In this document: positions 8,281 through 16,050 of the stretch, one piece after another
Numbering within the stretch: the first letter of the stretch is position 1
Layout: each line of letters opens with the position of its first letter
The notes under the pieces: model-generated
Database searches by the model: none
The model's input: only the letters and a program-made list of their open reading frames with translations
What the model was told of the DNA's origin: nothing
Source: Tabrizicola_A sp965284335
GTDB taxonomy: Bacteria > Pseudomonadota > Alphaproteobacteria > Rhodobacterales > Rhodobacteraceae
Strand: one strand, 5' to 3'
Assembly (NCBI RefSeq): GCF_965284335.1
Contig: NZ_OZ260076.1
Length of the DNA: 64,000 nucleotides
Made by a program: the position numbers and the translations under genes

Positions 8281-9780
8281 ATGAAAGAGATCGGTCACTG
8301 GATCAACGGCAAGCTGGTTGCAGGCACTTCGGGCCGCTTTGCCGATATCATGAACCCCGCCACGGGCGAGGTGCAGGCAAAGGTCTCTCTGGCCACGGTG
8401 GCCGAGCTAAACAGCGCCATTGCCGATGCCGCAAAGGCCCAAGTTGCTTGGGCCGCGACCAACCCCCAACGTCGGGCGCGGGTGATGATGGCCTTTGGGG
8501 CGCTGATCAACCAGCATATGGACAAGCTGGCCGAACTGGTATCGCGCGAGCATGGCAAGACCCTGCCCGATGCGCGCGGTGATGTGCAGCGCGGCCTTGA
8601 GGTGATTGAGGTTTGCATGGGTGCGCCGGCCTTCTTGAAAGGCGAGATGACCGACAATGCTGGCCCCGGCATCGACATCTACGCCATGCGTCAGGCTTTG
8701 GGCGTTGTGGCGGGCATCACGCCCTTCAACTTCCCCGCCATGATCCCCTTGTGGAAAATGGGCCCGGCCCTGGCCTGCGGCAATGCGATGATCCTCAAAC
8801 CGTCCGAGCGCGTGCCCTCAACCTCGCTCTTCCTTGCCGAACTTCTGCAACAGGCCGGACTGCCCGATGGCGTCTTGCAGGTCATCAATGGCGATAAAGA
8901 AATCGTTGATGGCATCTTGGACAATGAGACCATTCAAGGCGTGGGCTTTGTCGGCTCCACCCCGATCGCGCAATATATCTACGGCCGTGCCGCCTCGAAC
9001 GGCAAACGCGCGCAGTGCTTTGGCGGCGCCAAGAACCACATGATCATCATGCCCGATGCCGATCTCGACAAGGCCGCCGATGCGCTGGTGGGCGCGGGCT
9101 TTGGCGCGGCGGGTGAGCGGTGCATGGCGATTTCGGTGGCCGTCCCGGTGGGCGAGAAAACGGCTGATGCGCTGATCGCCAAACTGGTGCCGCGGATCGA
9201 AAAGCTGAAGGTTGGCCCCTATACTGCGGGCGAAGATGTGGACTTTGGCCCCGTCATCACCGCCCAAGCGCGTGATCGGATCAACGGGCTGATCGGTTCG
9301 GGCGTGGATCAGGGTGCCAAACTGGTGGTCGATGGCCGGGGCATCAAGATTCAAGGCTATGAAAACGGATTTTTCGTCGGCCCGACCCTGTTTGACAATG
9401 TGACCCCCGATATGGAGATCTACAAACAAGAGATCTTTGGCCCAGTCCTGTCGACTGTGCGCAAAGCCAGCTATGAAGATGCGCTGAAACTGGTGATCGA
9501 CAACGAATACGGCAACGGCACGGCGATCTTCACCGCCGATGGCGATACGGCGCGCGATTTTGCCAGCCGGGTGAATGTCGGCATGGTGGGGATCAACTTC
9601 CCCATCCCGGTGCCACTGTCTTATTACTCCTTCGGCGGCTGGAAGAAATCGGCCTTTGGCGATCTGAACCAATATGGCCCCGATGCCTTCCGCTTTTACA
9701 CCAAGACCAAGACCGTCACCGCGCGCTGGTTCTCGGGCATCAAAGAAGGGGCCTCGCTGAACTTCAAAGCGATGGACTGA
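8281..9780 (+). CDS. mmsA: CoA-acylating methylmalonate-semialdehyde dehydrogenase
   Basis: MmsA oxidises (methyl)malonate semialdehyde to propionyl- or acetyl-CoA with NAD+ and CoA, the last specific step of valine and myo-inositol breakdown. The 499-residue protein is full length for the family. The catalytic cysteine is C281 in GAAGERCMA, and GITPFNFPAMIPLWK is the typical MmsA stretch. AGGAG ends about 8 bases before the ATG. It is divergent from a LysR regulator. A family-related beta-hydroxyacid dehydrogenase is 32 kb away (41736), not adjacent as in some mmsAB operons. A strong terminator follows. Confidence 0.95.
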   Translation: MKEIGHWINGKLVAGTSGRFADIMNPATGEVQAKVSLATVAELNSAIADAAKAQVAWAATNPQRRARVMMAFGALINQHMDKLAELVSREHGKTLPDARGDVQRGLEVIEVCMGAPAFLKGEMTDNAGPGIDIYAMRQALGVVAGITPFNFPAMIPLWKMGPALACGNAMILKPSERVPSTSLFLAELLQQAGLPDGVLQVINGDKEIVDGILDNETIQGVGFVGSTPIAQYIYGRAASNGKRAQCFGGAKNHMIIMPDADLDKAADALVGAGFGAAGERCMAISVAVPVGEKTADALIAKLVPRIEKLKVGPYTAGEDVDFGPVITAQARDRINGLIGSGVDQGAKLVVDGRGIKIQGYENGFFVGPTLFDNVTPDMEIYKQEIFGPVLSTVRKASYEDALKLVIDNEYGNGTAIFTADGDTARDFASRVNVGMVGINFPIPVPLSYYSFGGWKKSAFGDLNQYGPDAFRFYTKTKTVTARWFSGIKEGASLNFKAMD

Positions 9781-9804
9781 GCCGAAATCCACCCCCTTTT
9801 CAGC

Positions 9805-9835
9805 ACGCGCGTCGGATCCATCCGGCGCGCGTTTT
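9805..9835 (+). terminator. Rho-independent terminator of mmsA
   Basis: ACGCGCG and CGCGCGT, extended by a T-G pair and CGGA/TCCG around loop TCCA, form a 12-pair stem followed by four T residues (the last T of the stem included). Confidence 0.8.
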
Positions 9836-9882
9836 GCATCGGCCTTTTGCTGCACAAAGGATAGCGAAAACTTTCCAAAGTA

Positions 9883-9913
9883 TTGACTTTTGAATTTTCG
9901 ATGTGCCTAATGA
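9883..9913 (+). promoter_or_regulatory. Putative sigma-70 promoter of the STAS-like/crp pair
   Basis: TTGACT (9883-9888) resembles a -35 box and TAATGA (9908-9913) or CCTAAT (9906-9911) a -10 box, 17-19 bases apart. The region is strikingly A+T-rich compared with its surroundings. If this is the promoter, upstream in-frame starts at 9883, 9901 and 9910 cannot be used. Confidence 0.4.
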
Positions 9914-9936
9914 TTAAAATTGAGCCATCGGATAAA

Positions 9937-10365
9937 ATGCCAATTTCATTTAAAATAATTTCAAGCTGCGGCTTGGCTCTTGTACGTTTGTCCGGACGCG
10001 TTGAGTTGGACGATTGTGTCGCGGCCGCTGCCAGCTATGCCCGCCATGCCGAGGCGCGGGCCAGTCATAATCTGCTGATCGATCTGTCACGGGTGACAGG
10101 CTATGAGCCTGACTATGTGAAGATTCTGCACGCCATCGGGAAAATTCAGGAATATCTGTGGCATCCCGGTTCTGAACCCTTGGTGGTCTGTCTGGCGTCG
10201 ACCCCGGTGTCGCAGCGCATCAGTGTGGCCCTTGATCGGGTGATTTCCGGGCTGCCGGGGGTGATCGGCTGTCGGGTGTCGGATGAAAGCCATGCCTTGG
10301 ATATTCTTGGCCTGCCCGAGCGCAACATTGACGACTTGCTGCTGCGCTCTGCGCGTCAAGCATGA
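9937..10365 (+). CDS. STAS/SpoIIAA-like small protein, function unknown
   Basis: This 142-residue protein alternates short beta-strands and helices in the manner of STAS or SpoIIAA-like domains: a strand ending LVRLSGRV, a helix DDCVAAAASYA, then the strand NLLIDLSRV. No enzyme motif is visible. I prefer the ATG at 9937 (MPISFKI...) because homologous small STAS-like proteins begin this way and the likely promoter overlaps earlier starts, but the start is uncertain. Its stop overlaps the start of the following Crp/Fnr gene as ATGA, so the two are made together and may work together. The first 10 codons are A+T-rich, unlike the rest. Confidence 0.65.
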   Translation: MPISFKIISSCGLALVRLSGRVELDDCVAAAASYARHAEARASHNLLIDLSRVTGYEPDYVKILHAIGKIQEYLWHPGSEPLVVCLASTPVSQRISVALDRVISGLPGVIGCRVSDESHALDILGLPERNIDDLLLRSARQA

Positions 10366-11000
10366 GTTGGATTGACGGGTTCGGCCCGCTGAGCGATGGG
10401 GCCCGCACCCGTCTTTGCGCCCTGCCCCATCTTGAGATGCCCAAGGGCGCTGTGCTTTTTCGCGCGGGCGACAGGGCCCAGGGCTTTGTCGTGGTGCTGG
10501 AGGGTCGGGTCGAGGTGCATCTGTCTGGCCCCTCTGGGCGCGAGATTTTGCTTTATTCGGTCGCCCCGGGGCAATCATGCGTGCAAACCACCTTGGGCCT
10601 GATGGCAGATGAGCCTTATGCGGGCGAGGCATTTACCGCCACCGATGTTCGCGCCGTGATGATCCCCCGGCGGTCCTTTGCCCGGCTGATGGATGAGGAA
10701 CAGGCCTTTCGCGCCTTTGTCTTGACGGCTTTGGGCCGACGAATGCGGGATGTAACGCGGCTTTTGGAACAGGTGGCCTTTGGCCGTATTGAAAGCCGTT
10801 TGGCCGCCGCGTTGATAGACATGGCAAAGGATGGGCTGGTCACGGCCACGCAGGCCGAATTGGCCGCACGCATCGGGTCAGCGCGCGAGGTGGTGACACG
10901 GCGCTTGGATGCCTTTCAGCGCGCAGGCTGGGTGGAAACCGACCGTGGCGCGGTGCGGCTGATCGATCTTAGCGCGTTGGCAAAGGCCAGTTTAAGCTAA
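10362..11000 (+). CDS. Crp/Fnr-family transcriptional regulator
   Basis: The 212-residue protein has an N-terminal cyclic-nucleotide-binding-like barrel (about residues 15-115) and a C-terminal helix-turn-helix (TQAELAARIGSAREVVTRRLD). It lacks the N-terminal cysteine cluster of Fnr, so it should not carry an Fnr-type Fe-S cluster. A cysteine in PGQSCVQTT sits at a position where related regulators keep one, and it could be a sensor residue; that is inference. It starts within the stop of the STAS-like gene and lies upstream of a YgaP-like gene. A palindrome at 11026-11040 is a likely target. Confidence 0.88.
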   Translation: MSWIDGFGPLSDGARTRLCALPHLEMPKGAVLFRAGDRAQGFVVVLEGRVEVHLSGPSGREILLYSVAPGQSCVQTTLGLMADEPYAGEAFTATDVRAVMIPRRSFARLMDEEQAFRAFVLTALGRRMRDVTRLLEQVAFGRIESRLAAALIDMAKDGLVTATQAELAARIGSAREVVTRRLDAFQRAGWVETDRGAVRLIDLSALAKASLS

Positions 11001-11025
11001 GCGCGCGTCTGGCGACTGGCCGCCA

Positions 11026-11040
11026 TGTGACCAGATCACA
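11026..11040. promoter_or_regulatory. Crp-like palindrome upstream of the YgaP-like gene
   Basis: TGTGA and TCACA form a perfect inverted repeat with a 5-base spacer (CCAGA), where E. coli Crp uses 6. The centre lies about 41 bases before a plausible transcription start (possible -10 TAAGCT near 11062), the usual spacing for an activator overlapping the -35 region. The gene immediately upstream encodes a Crp/Fnr regulator. Confidence 0.5.
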
Positions 11041-11115
11041 GACAGAGGCCCTCGAATCTGTTAAGCTTACCCTCATGACCGGACAGATCCCGGCCGACCA
11101 ACATAGGAGACTGTC

Positions 11116-11325
11116 ATGTTCAAAACCAATGCCGGAACCATCGACCGTGCGCTGCGCATCATTGCCGGGCTTGGCCTGTTGCTGTGGTTCTTCATGGATC
11201 AAGGCACGGGCTTTTGGCACTATGCCAAGCTGATCGGCATCGTGCCCTTGGCAACCGGGCTTTTGGGCTCTTGCCCAGCCTATACGCTTTTGGGCATCAA
11301 CACCTGCTCGATGAAGAAAGCCTGA
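11116..11325 (+). CDS. YgaP-like inner-membrane protein (DUF2892)
   Basis: This 69-residue protein has two hydrophobic helices, about residues 9-27 and 37-58, matching the DUF2892 fold found as the membrane tail of the rhodanese YgaP. The start MFKTNAGTIDRALRIIAG is typical of the family. AGGAG precedes the ATG. The protein is thought to act in sulfur-transfer or sulfide-related functions in the inner membrane. Here it lies directly after a Crp/Fnr gene and about 3 kb from a rhodanese (14434), consistent with such a role but not proof. A strong terminator follows. Confidence 0.85.
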   Translation: MFKTNAGTIDRALRIIAGLGLLLWFFMDQGTGFWHYAKLIGIVPLATGLLGSCPAYTLLGINTCSMKKA

Positions 11326-11375
11326 ATTCGGGTTTTTATAGAACGAGTTACGGGCCGAATTTGGCCAAAACTCGA

Positions 11376-11402
11376 GGCGCGGCGGCAACGCCGCGCCTTT
11401 TC
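11376..11402 (+). terminator. Strong Rho-independent terminator
   Basis: A perfect 9-bp stem, GGCGCGGCG / CGCCGCGCC, encloses the tetraloop GCAA and is followed by TTTTC. It ends the YgaP-like transcript and touches the uvrA stop on the other strand. Confidence 0.88.
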
Positions 11403-14259
11403 ATTCGGCCGCGTGGCGCTTTGGTTTCAGCATGTCTTTCAGATAGCGCCCCGTGTGGCTTGCCTCCACCTTGGCCACATCTTCAGGCGTGCCCGTGGCC
11501 ACGATCTGCCCACCGCCATCGCCGCCCTCTGGACCGATGTCGATGATCCAATCGGCAGTTTTGATGACATCAAGGTTATGCTCGATCACCACAACAGTAT
11601 TGCCCTGATCGACCAATTCATGCAGCACTTCCAAAAGCTTGCGAACATCTTCGAAATGCAGCCCCGTGGTGGGTTCATCAAGGATATAAAGCGTGCGGCC
11701 AGTCGCGCGGCGGCTGAGTTCCTTTGACAGCTTAACCCGCTGCGCCTCGCCGCCCGACAGCGTCGTGGCCTGCTGGCCCACCTTGATATAGCCCAAGCCC
11801 ACCTCGCACAGTGCCACCATCTTGTCACGGATGGCGGGCACGGCCTGAAAGAAGTCACGCGCATCTTCACATGTCATATCAAGAACATCTGCGATGCTTT
11901 TGTTTTTGAATTTGATTTCCAAAGTTTCGCGGTTGTAGCGGTGGCCCTTGCAGGTTTCGCAGGTCACATAGACATCGGGCAGAAAATGCATCTCGATCTT
12001 GATGACACCATCGCCCTGACAGGCCTCGCAGCGCCCGCCTTTGACGTTAAAGGAAAACCGCCCCGGCTGATAGCCGCGCGCTTTGGCTTCGGGCAGGCCT
12101 GCGAACCAGTCGCGGATGGGCGTGAAGGCCCCGGTATAGGTTGCGGGGTTGGACCTTGGCGTGCGGCCAATCGCGCGCTGGTCGATGTCGATCACCTTAT
12201 CCAGATGCTCAAACCCCTTGATCGTCTCGCAAGGGCTGGGCGTTTCATGCGCGCCGTTCAACCGGCTGGCGGCGGTCTTGAACAGGGTTTCAATCGTCAG
12301 CGTCGATTTGCCCCCACCCGAAACGCCCGTCACGCAGATGAATTTGCCCAAGGGAAATTCCGCCGTGACGTTTTTCAGGTTGTTGCCGGTGGCGCCCACA
12401 ACGGTCAGTTTTTTGCCATTTCCCTTGCGCCGGGTTTTCGGCACCGCAATCTCGCGGCTTCCCGCCAGATATTGCCCCGTCAGGCTGGCGGGATCCTTGG
12501 CCACAGCCTCTGGCGTGCCGTGGGACACCACGCGCCCACCATGAACCCCCGCCCCCGGCCCCATGTCAAAGACGTAATCCGCCTCGCGGATCGCATCCTC
12601 ATCATGTTCCACCACCAAAACCGTATTGCCCTGATCGCGCAGGTTTTTCAGCGTGGTCAGAAGGCGGTCATTGTCGCGCTGGTGCAGGCCAATGGACGGC
12701 TCATCCAGAACATAGAGAACCCCCGTCAGGCCCGAGCCGATCTGGCTGGCCAGACGGATGCGCTGGCTTTCGCCGCCTGAAAGCGTGCCGGCATTGCGGC
12801 TGAGCGTGAGGTAATTCAGGCCCACATTCACCAAGAACCCCAGCCTTTCGCGGATTTCCTTCAAAATGGCGCGGGCGATTTCGTTTTTCTGGTTTGAAAG
12901 GCTATCGGGCACCGTGCCGATCCACTCAAAGGCCTCTTGGATCGACATTTGCACCACTTGGCCCACATGCAGACCGGCGATTTTCACCGCCAGCGCCTCG
13001 GGACGCAGGCGATAGCCCGAACAGGCCCCACAGGGGCGGTTGTTCTGAAACCGCTCCATCTCCTCGCGGCTCCAGGCTGAATCCGTCTCGCGATAGCGCC
13101 GTTCCATGTTCGGGATCACGCCTTCAAAGACGCGGCTGACCTGATAGATGCGGCCACCTTCGTCATAGCGGAACTGGATCTCCTCACCTTTCGAGCCGTT
13201 CAAGAACAGATCCTTGACGTTTTCGGGCAGGTCTTTCCATTTGGCTTTCTTGTCAAAGCCATAATGTTTGGACAGCGCGTCGATGGTCTGGGTGAAATAG
13301 GGGCTTTTGGATTTGGCCCAAGGCGCGATGGCCCCTTGCAACAGGGTCAGGCCCTGATCGGGCACGACAAGCCGTTCGTCAAAGAAAAGCTCCATCCCCA
13401 AGCCGTCACAGACCGGACAGGCGCCAAAGGGGGCGTTGAAGGAAAAGAGCCGCGGCTCAATCTCGGCGATGGTAAAGCCGCTGACCGGACAGGCGAATTT
13501 CTCGGAATAGGTGATCCGCTCCCCCTCGCCCTCACTGGGCGCGGTTTCGATCACCGCGATGCCATCGGCAAGGTTCAGCGCGGTGCGGAAACTGTCGGCC
13601 AGCCGGGTTTCCAACCCCTCGCGCACCACGATCCGGTCAACCACCACATCAATATTGTGGCGGAATTTCTTGTCCAGAACGGGCGGTTCTTCCAATTCAT
13701 AGAATTGGCCGTTCACCTTGACGCGCTGAAACCCCTGTTTGCGCAGATCAAGGAATTCTTTCTTATACTCGCCCTTCCGGTCGCGCACGATGGGGGCCAA
13801 GAGATAGGCGCGCGTGCCCTCGGGCATGGACATCACCGCATCCACCATGTCCTGCACCTGCATCGCCGTGATCGGCAGGCCAGTGGTGGGCGAATAGGGC
13901 GTGCCGACGCGGGCGAACAGAAGGCGCAGATAGTCGTAAATCTCGGTCACGGTCCCCACGGTAGAGCGTGGGTTTTTCGAGGTGGTCTTTTGCTCAATCG
14001 AAATCGCAGGTGACAGGCCAGAGATATGGTCAACATCCGGCTTGCCCATCATATCCAGAAACTGCCGGGCATAGGCCGAGAGGCTTTCGACATAACGGCG
14101 CTGGCCTTCGGCATAGATGGTGTCAAAGGCCAAGGATGACTTGCCCGACCCCGACAGCCCGGTGATCACCACCAACTGGTCACGCGGAATATCAACATCC
14201 ACGCCCTTAAGGTTATGCTCGCGCGCACCGCGCACCTCGATGAACTTCTGTTCCGCCAT
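11401..14259 (-). CDS. uvrA: Excinuclease ABC subunit A
   Basis: UvrA is the damage-recognition ATPase of nucleotide excision repair, working with UvrB and UvrC. The 952-residue protein has both ABC ATPase modules, with Walker A motifs GLSGSGKSSLAFDT and GVSGGGKSTLTIET. The zinc sites are visible at CPVCDGLG and, in the second half, CEACQGDG with CETCKGH. The signature loops LSGGE occur twice. The ATG at 14259 follows GGGGGTG. An alphaproteobacterial SOS box and a good promoter lie upstream, so LexA control is likely. Confidence 0.97.
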   Translation of the reverse strand: MAEQKFIEVRGAREHNLKGVDVDIPRDQLVVITGLSGSGKSSLAFDTIYAEGQRRYVESLSAYARQFLDMMGKPDVDHISGLSPAISIEQKTTSKNPRSTVGTVTEIYDYLRLLFARVGTPYSPTTGLPITAMQVQDMVDAVMSMPEGTRAYLLAPIVRDRKGEYKKEFLDLRKQGFQRVKVNGQFYELEEPPVLDKKFRHNIDVVVDRIVVREGLETRLADSFRTALNLADGIAVIETAPSEGEGERITYSEKFACPVSGFTIAEIEPRLFSFNAPFGACPVCDGLGMELFFDERLVVPDQGLTLLQGAIAPWAKSKSPYFTQTIDALSKHYGFDKKAKWKDLPENVKDLFLNGSKGEEIQFRYDEGGRIYQVSRVFEGVIPNMERRYRETDSAWSREEMERFQNNRPCGACSGYRLRPEALAVKIAGLHVGQVVQMSIQEAFEWIGTVPDSLSNQKNEIARAILKEIRERLGFLVNVGLNYLTLSRNAGTLSGGESQRIRLASQIGSGLTGVLYVLDEPSIGLHQRDNDRLLTTLKNLRDQGNTVLVVEHDEDAIREADYVFDMGPGAGVHGGRVVSHGTPEAVAKDPASLTGQYLAGSREIAVPKTRRKGNGKKLTVVGATGNNLKNVTAEFPLGKFICVTGVSGGGKSTLTIETLFKTAASRLNGAHETPSPCETIKGFEHLDKVIDIDQRAIGRTPRSNPATYTGAFTPIRDWFAGLPEAKARGYQPGRFSFNVKGGRCEACQGDGVIKIEMHFLPDVYVTCETCKGHRYNRETLEIKFKNKSIADVLDMTCEDARDFFQAVPAIRDKMVALCEVGLGYIKVGQQATTLSGGEAQRVKLSKELSRRATGRTLYILDEPTTGLHFEDVRKLLEVLHELVDQGNTVVVIEHNLDVIKTADWIIDIGPEGGDGGGQIVATGTPEDVAKVEASHTGRYLKDMLKPKRHAAE

Positions 14260-14283
14260 CTGACACCCCCGACCGACCTTGCT

Positions 14284-14312
14284 CAATTAGGCTGGAATCT
14301 GGCGATTTCCAA
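14284..14312 (-). promoter_or_regulatory. uvrA promoter
   Basis: On the minus strand TTGGAA (-35) and TAATTG (-10) are separated by exactly 17 bases, 25 bases upstream of the uvrA ATG. Confidence 0.6.
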
Positions 14313-14323
14313 CTGGAAAATGT

Positions 14324-14338
14324 GAACATTACAAGAAC
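14324..14338 (-). promoter_or_regulatory. LexA (SOS) box of uvrA
   Basis: GTTC-N7-GTTC is present exactly (spacer TTGTAAT on the minus strand), the direct-repeat SOS box known from alphaproteobacteria. It lies just upstream of the -35 box of uvrA, a classic SOS gene. Confidence 0.8.
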
Positions 14339-14387
14339 CCTCGCGGATGCTGCGGAAAAGCTTTACGTGTCGGCTTTACAAATGCAT

Positions 14388-14400
14388 TATATTGAATATA
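14388..14400. promoter_or_regulatory. AT-rich palindromic operator upstream of the rhodanese gene
   Basis: TATATT-G-AATATA is a perfect palindrome about the central base. It overlaps candidate -10 boxes (CATTAT 17 bases after TTTACG at 14362, or TATATC 16 bases after TTTACA at 14375). ArsR-type repressors of sulfide genes such as BigR bind AT-rich palindromes in this position, so a sulfur-responsive repressor is possible. Confidence 0.45.
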
Positions 14401-14433
14401 TCTGACGCAAATCCATCCTCAAAAGGCTTTGCC

Positions 14434-14790
14434 ATGTTCAATATCTTCGGCGGCAAACCCGCCAAACACCTGACAGCCGCCGAGGCTGTGGCTGCCGTTG
14501 CCAAAGGCGAAATGACGGTGCTTGACGTGCGGGAAGCGGCGGAAATCGCCAGCACTGGCACGGCCAAAGGCGGGGTGCATATTCCCCTGTCGCTTGTGCC
14601 GATGAAAGCCGATCCGCGTGCGCCAGATCATGACAAGCGCCTTGATCTGTCCAAACCCGTGGCGGTGTTCTGCGCCGTGGGCGGGCGCGCGGGTATGGCG
14701 GCCCAAGCCCTGCAAAAGCTGGGCTATGAGGCCCATAACATCGGTGGTTTTTCCGATTGGACAGCCGCAGGCGGCGCGGTCAGCCGCTGA
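14434..14790 (+). CDS. Single-domain rhodanese
   Basis: A 118-residue sulfurtransferase-like protein with one rhodanese domain. The active-site loop begins with the persulfide-forming cysteine C80 in FCAVGGRAGMAA. The upstream motif LDVREAAE is also typical of the family. Rhodaneses carry sulfane sulfur between donors and acceptors. The ATG at 14434 begins MFNIFGGK and follows AAAGG. Earlier in-frame starts would cross the palindrome and promoter. The 3' end overlaps the convergent MFS gene by 11 bases. Regulation through the AT-rich palindrome is likely. Confidence 0.88.
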   Translation: MFNIFGGKPAKHLTAAEAVAAVAKGEMTVLDVREAAEIASTGTAKGGVHIPLSLVPMKADPRAPDHDKRLDLSKPVAVFCAVGGRAGMAAQALQKLGYEAHNIGGFSDWTAAGGAVSR

Positions 14791-15970
14791 TCGGCGTCTT
14801 GGCCCTGCGCCCCGCTTGCAGCGCGTGAACCGCGATCCCAAGGGCGGAAAAGCCGATTACAAACAGAGCAAGGCCGCTGATCCCGGCCTTGTTCAAGGCC
14901 CAGACCAAAATCGGGGTGCCTGTGGTGGTGCCAAGATTGCCAAGCTGCGCAATCGCCCCCGCCCCGCGCGCCCGGTCCTCGGCCTTTGGGTTCAACTCTG
15001 CAAGGGCGGCAAAGCTTGCGCCCTGCACCACCCCCAAACTGGCCGCAATCAAAAGCGCAAAGCCAAGGGCCGCCACCTGCCCCCAAACCAGCCAAAGCCC
15101 AAGGGCGGCAAGGATTGCCAGACCAAAGCCCGCCTGCACCAGCCGCACCGCCGTCATGCGTGACAAGAGCCAGACCCCCAAGGTCAATGACACCGCAATC
15201 GACACCAAGGGCATGGCAACCCCGACAAACCCGCCACTTTGCCCCATCTGGGCTGGCAGCAGCGTCAAGATCGCCACATAGGTCACCGTGTAAAACACAA
15301 ACCCCATCGCAGGCGCGGCCAAAACGGGCGAGGCATAGATCCGCCTGTGTTGCTGCCAAAGATTGCCCGGCTCGGCCAGATGGGACGGTGGCGGATCAGG
15401 CGGCATCAAGACAAAGAGCACCAGCGCGAATACGGCCATCCACCCGGCATGCAAATAGAACAACAACTGCGGGCCCTGCTCTGCCACCATCTCTGGGCCA
15501 AACCAAAACAAGGCCGCATAGGCCACCCCGAAGAAAGACGACCAAAGCGTCATCGCCGCGCCTTGAAACCGCGCGGATGCCAGCCCGGCAATCGCCGTTG
15601 GCCCAACCACCACAATCGCCAGATGCGACACCCCTTCGGCCAGCCGACTGACCATCATCAGCCCATAGGGCGGAAAACTGGCCTGCATCACGCTGATCAC
15701 AGCGCCGATCGCCAAAGCTCCCACCATTGCCCGGCGTGGCCCAATCCGCGCCACAAAAAGCCCCGCCGTGGTGCCAAAGATCAGGCCCACCATGCCAACA
15801 ACCGACAAGATCAAACCAATCGCCACCGCCGATTGGCCCGCATATCCTTGGGCAGATTGGCCGGAATAGACAAATTCCAAGGCAGGATAGGCCACCGACA
15901 TCTTGCCAAACTGTGCCGCAGCCCCAAGGCCCGCCGCCCAAAGTGCAAGAATGGTGAGGCCGGCGCGCAT
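14780..15970 (-). CDS. MFS transporter
   Basis: The 396-residue protein has about 12 predicted transmembrane helices in two bundles. The loop RIGPRRAMVGALAIG between helices 2 and 3 fits the MFS inter-helix motif. This indicates a proton-driven transporter in the inner membrane; the substrate cannot be told. The start is the ATG at 15970. It is preceded by lpd on the same strand with two hairpins between them, so it is probably transcribed separately. Confidence 0.85.
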   Translation of the reverse strand: MRAGLTILALWAAGLGAAAQFGKMSVAYPALEFVYSGQSAQGYAGQSAVAIGLILSVVGMVGLIFGTTAGLFVARIGPRRAMVGALAIGAVISVMQASFPPYGLMMVSRLAEGVSHLAIVVVGPTAIAGLASARFQGAAMTLWSSFFGVAYAALFWFGPEMVAEQGPQLLFYLHAGWMAVFALVLFVLMPPDPPPSHLAEPGNLWQQHRRIYASPVLAAPAMGFVFYTVTYVAILTLLPAQMGQSGGFVGVAMPLVSIAVSLTLGVWLLSRMTAVRLVQAGFGLAILAALGLWLVWGQVAALGFALLIAASLGVVQGASFAALAELNPKAEDRARGAGAIAQLGNLGTTTGTPILVWALNKAGISGLALFVIGFSALGIAVHALQAGRRAKTPISG

Positions 15971-15998
15971 GGGACAATCCTTTGTGCGAAGATGAAAC

Positions 15999-16017
15999 GG
16001 GGGGCCAACAGCCCCCC
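15999..16017. repeat. GC hairpin between lpd and the MFS gene
   Basis: GGGGGGC and GCCCCCC form a 7-bp stem around a 5-base loop. It lies about 30 bases before the MFS start, so it may be part of that gene's leader or a backup terminator for lpd. Confidence 0.45.
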
Positions 16018-16022
16018 GCATC

Positions 16023-16043
16023 CGATTTTTCGCAGAAAAATCG
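16023..16043 (-). terminator. Palindrome at the 3' end of lpd (family III)
   Basis: CGATTTTTC and GAAAAATCG form a 9-bp stem around GCA, 7 bases after the lpd stop. The same sequence with a different centre occurs twice at the lipA 3' end (62203-62249). Probably a terminator; the T and A runs are inside the stem, so it could work in both directions. Confidence 0.6.
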
Positions 16044-16050
16044 ATCTTGG

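Noticed and set aside
8818..9855. A 345-codon open frame on the minus strand opposite mmsA
   Set aside because: Antisense shadow: it lies over a certain gene, with no family pattern.
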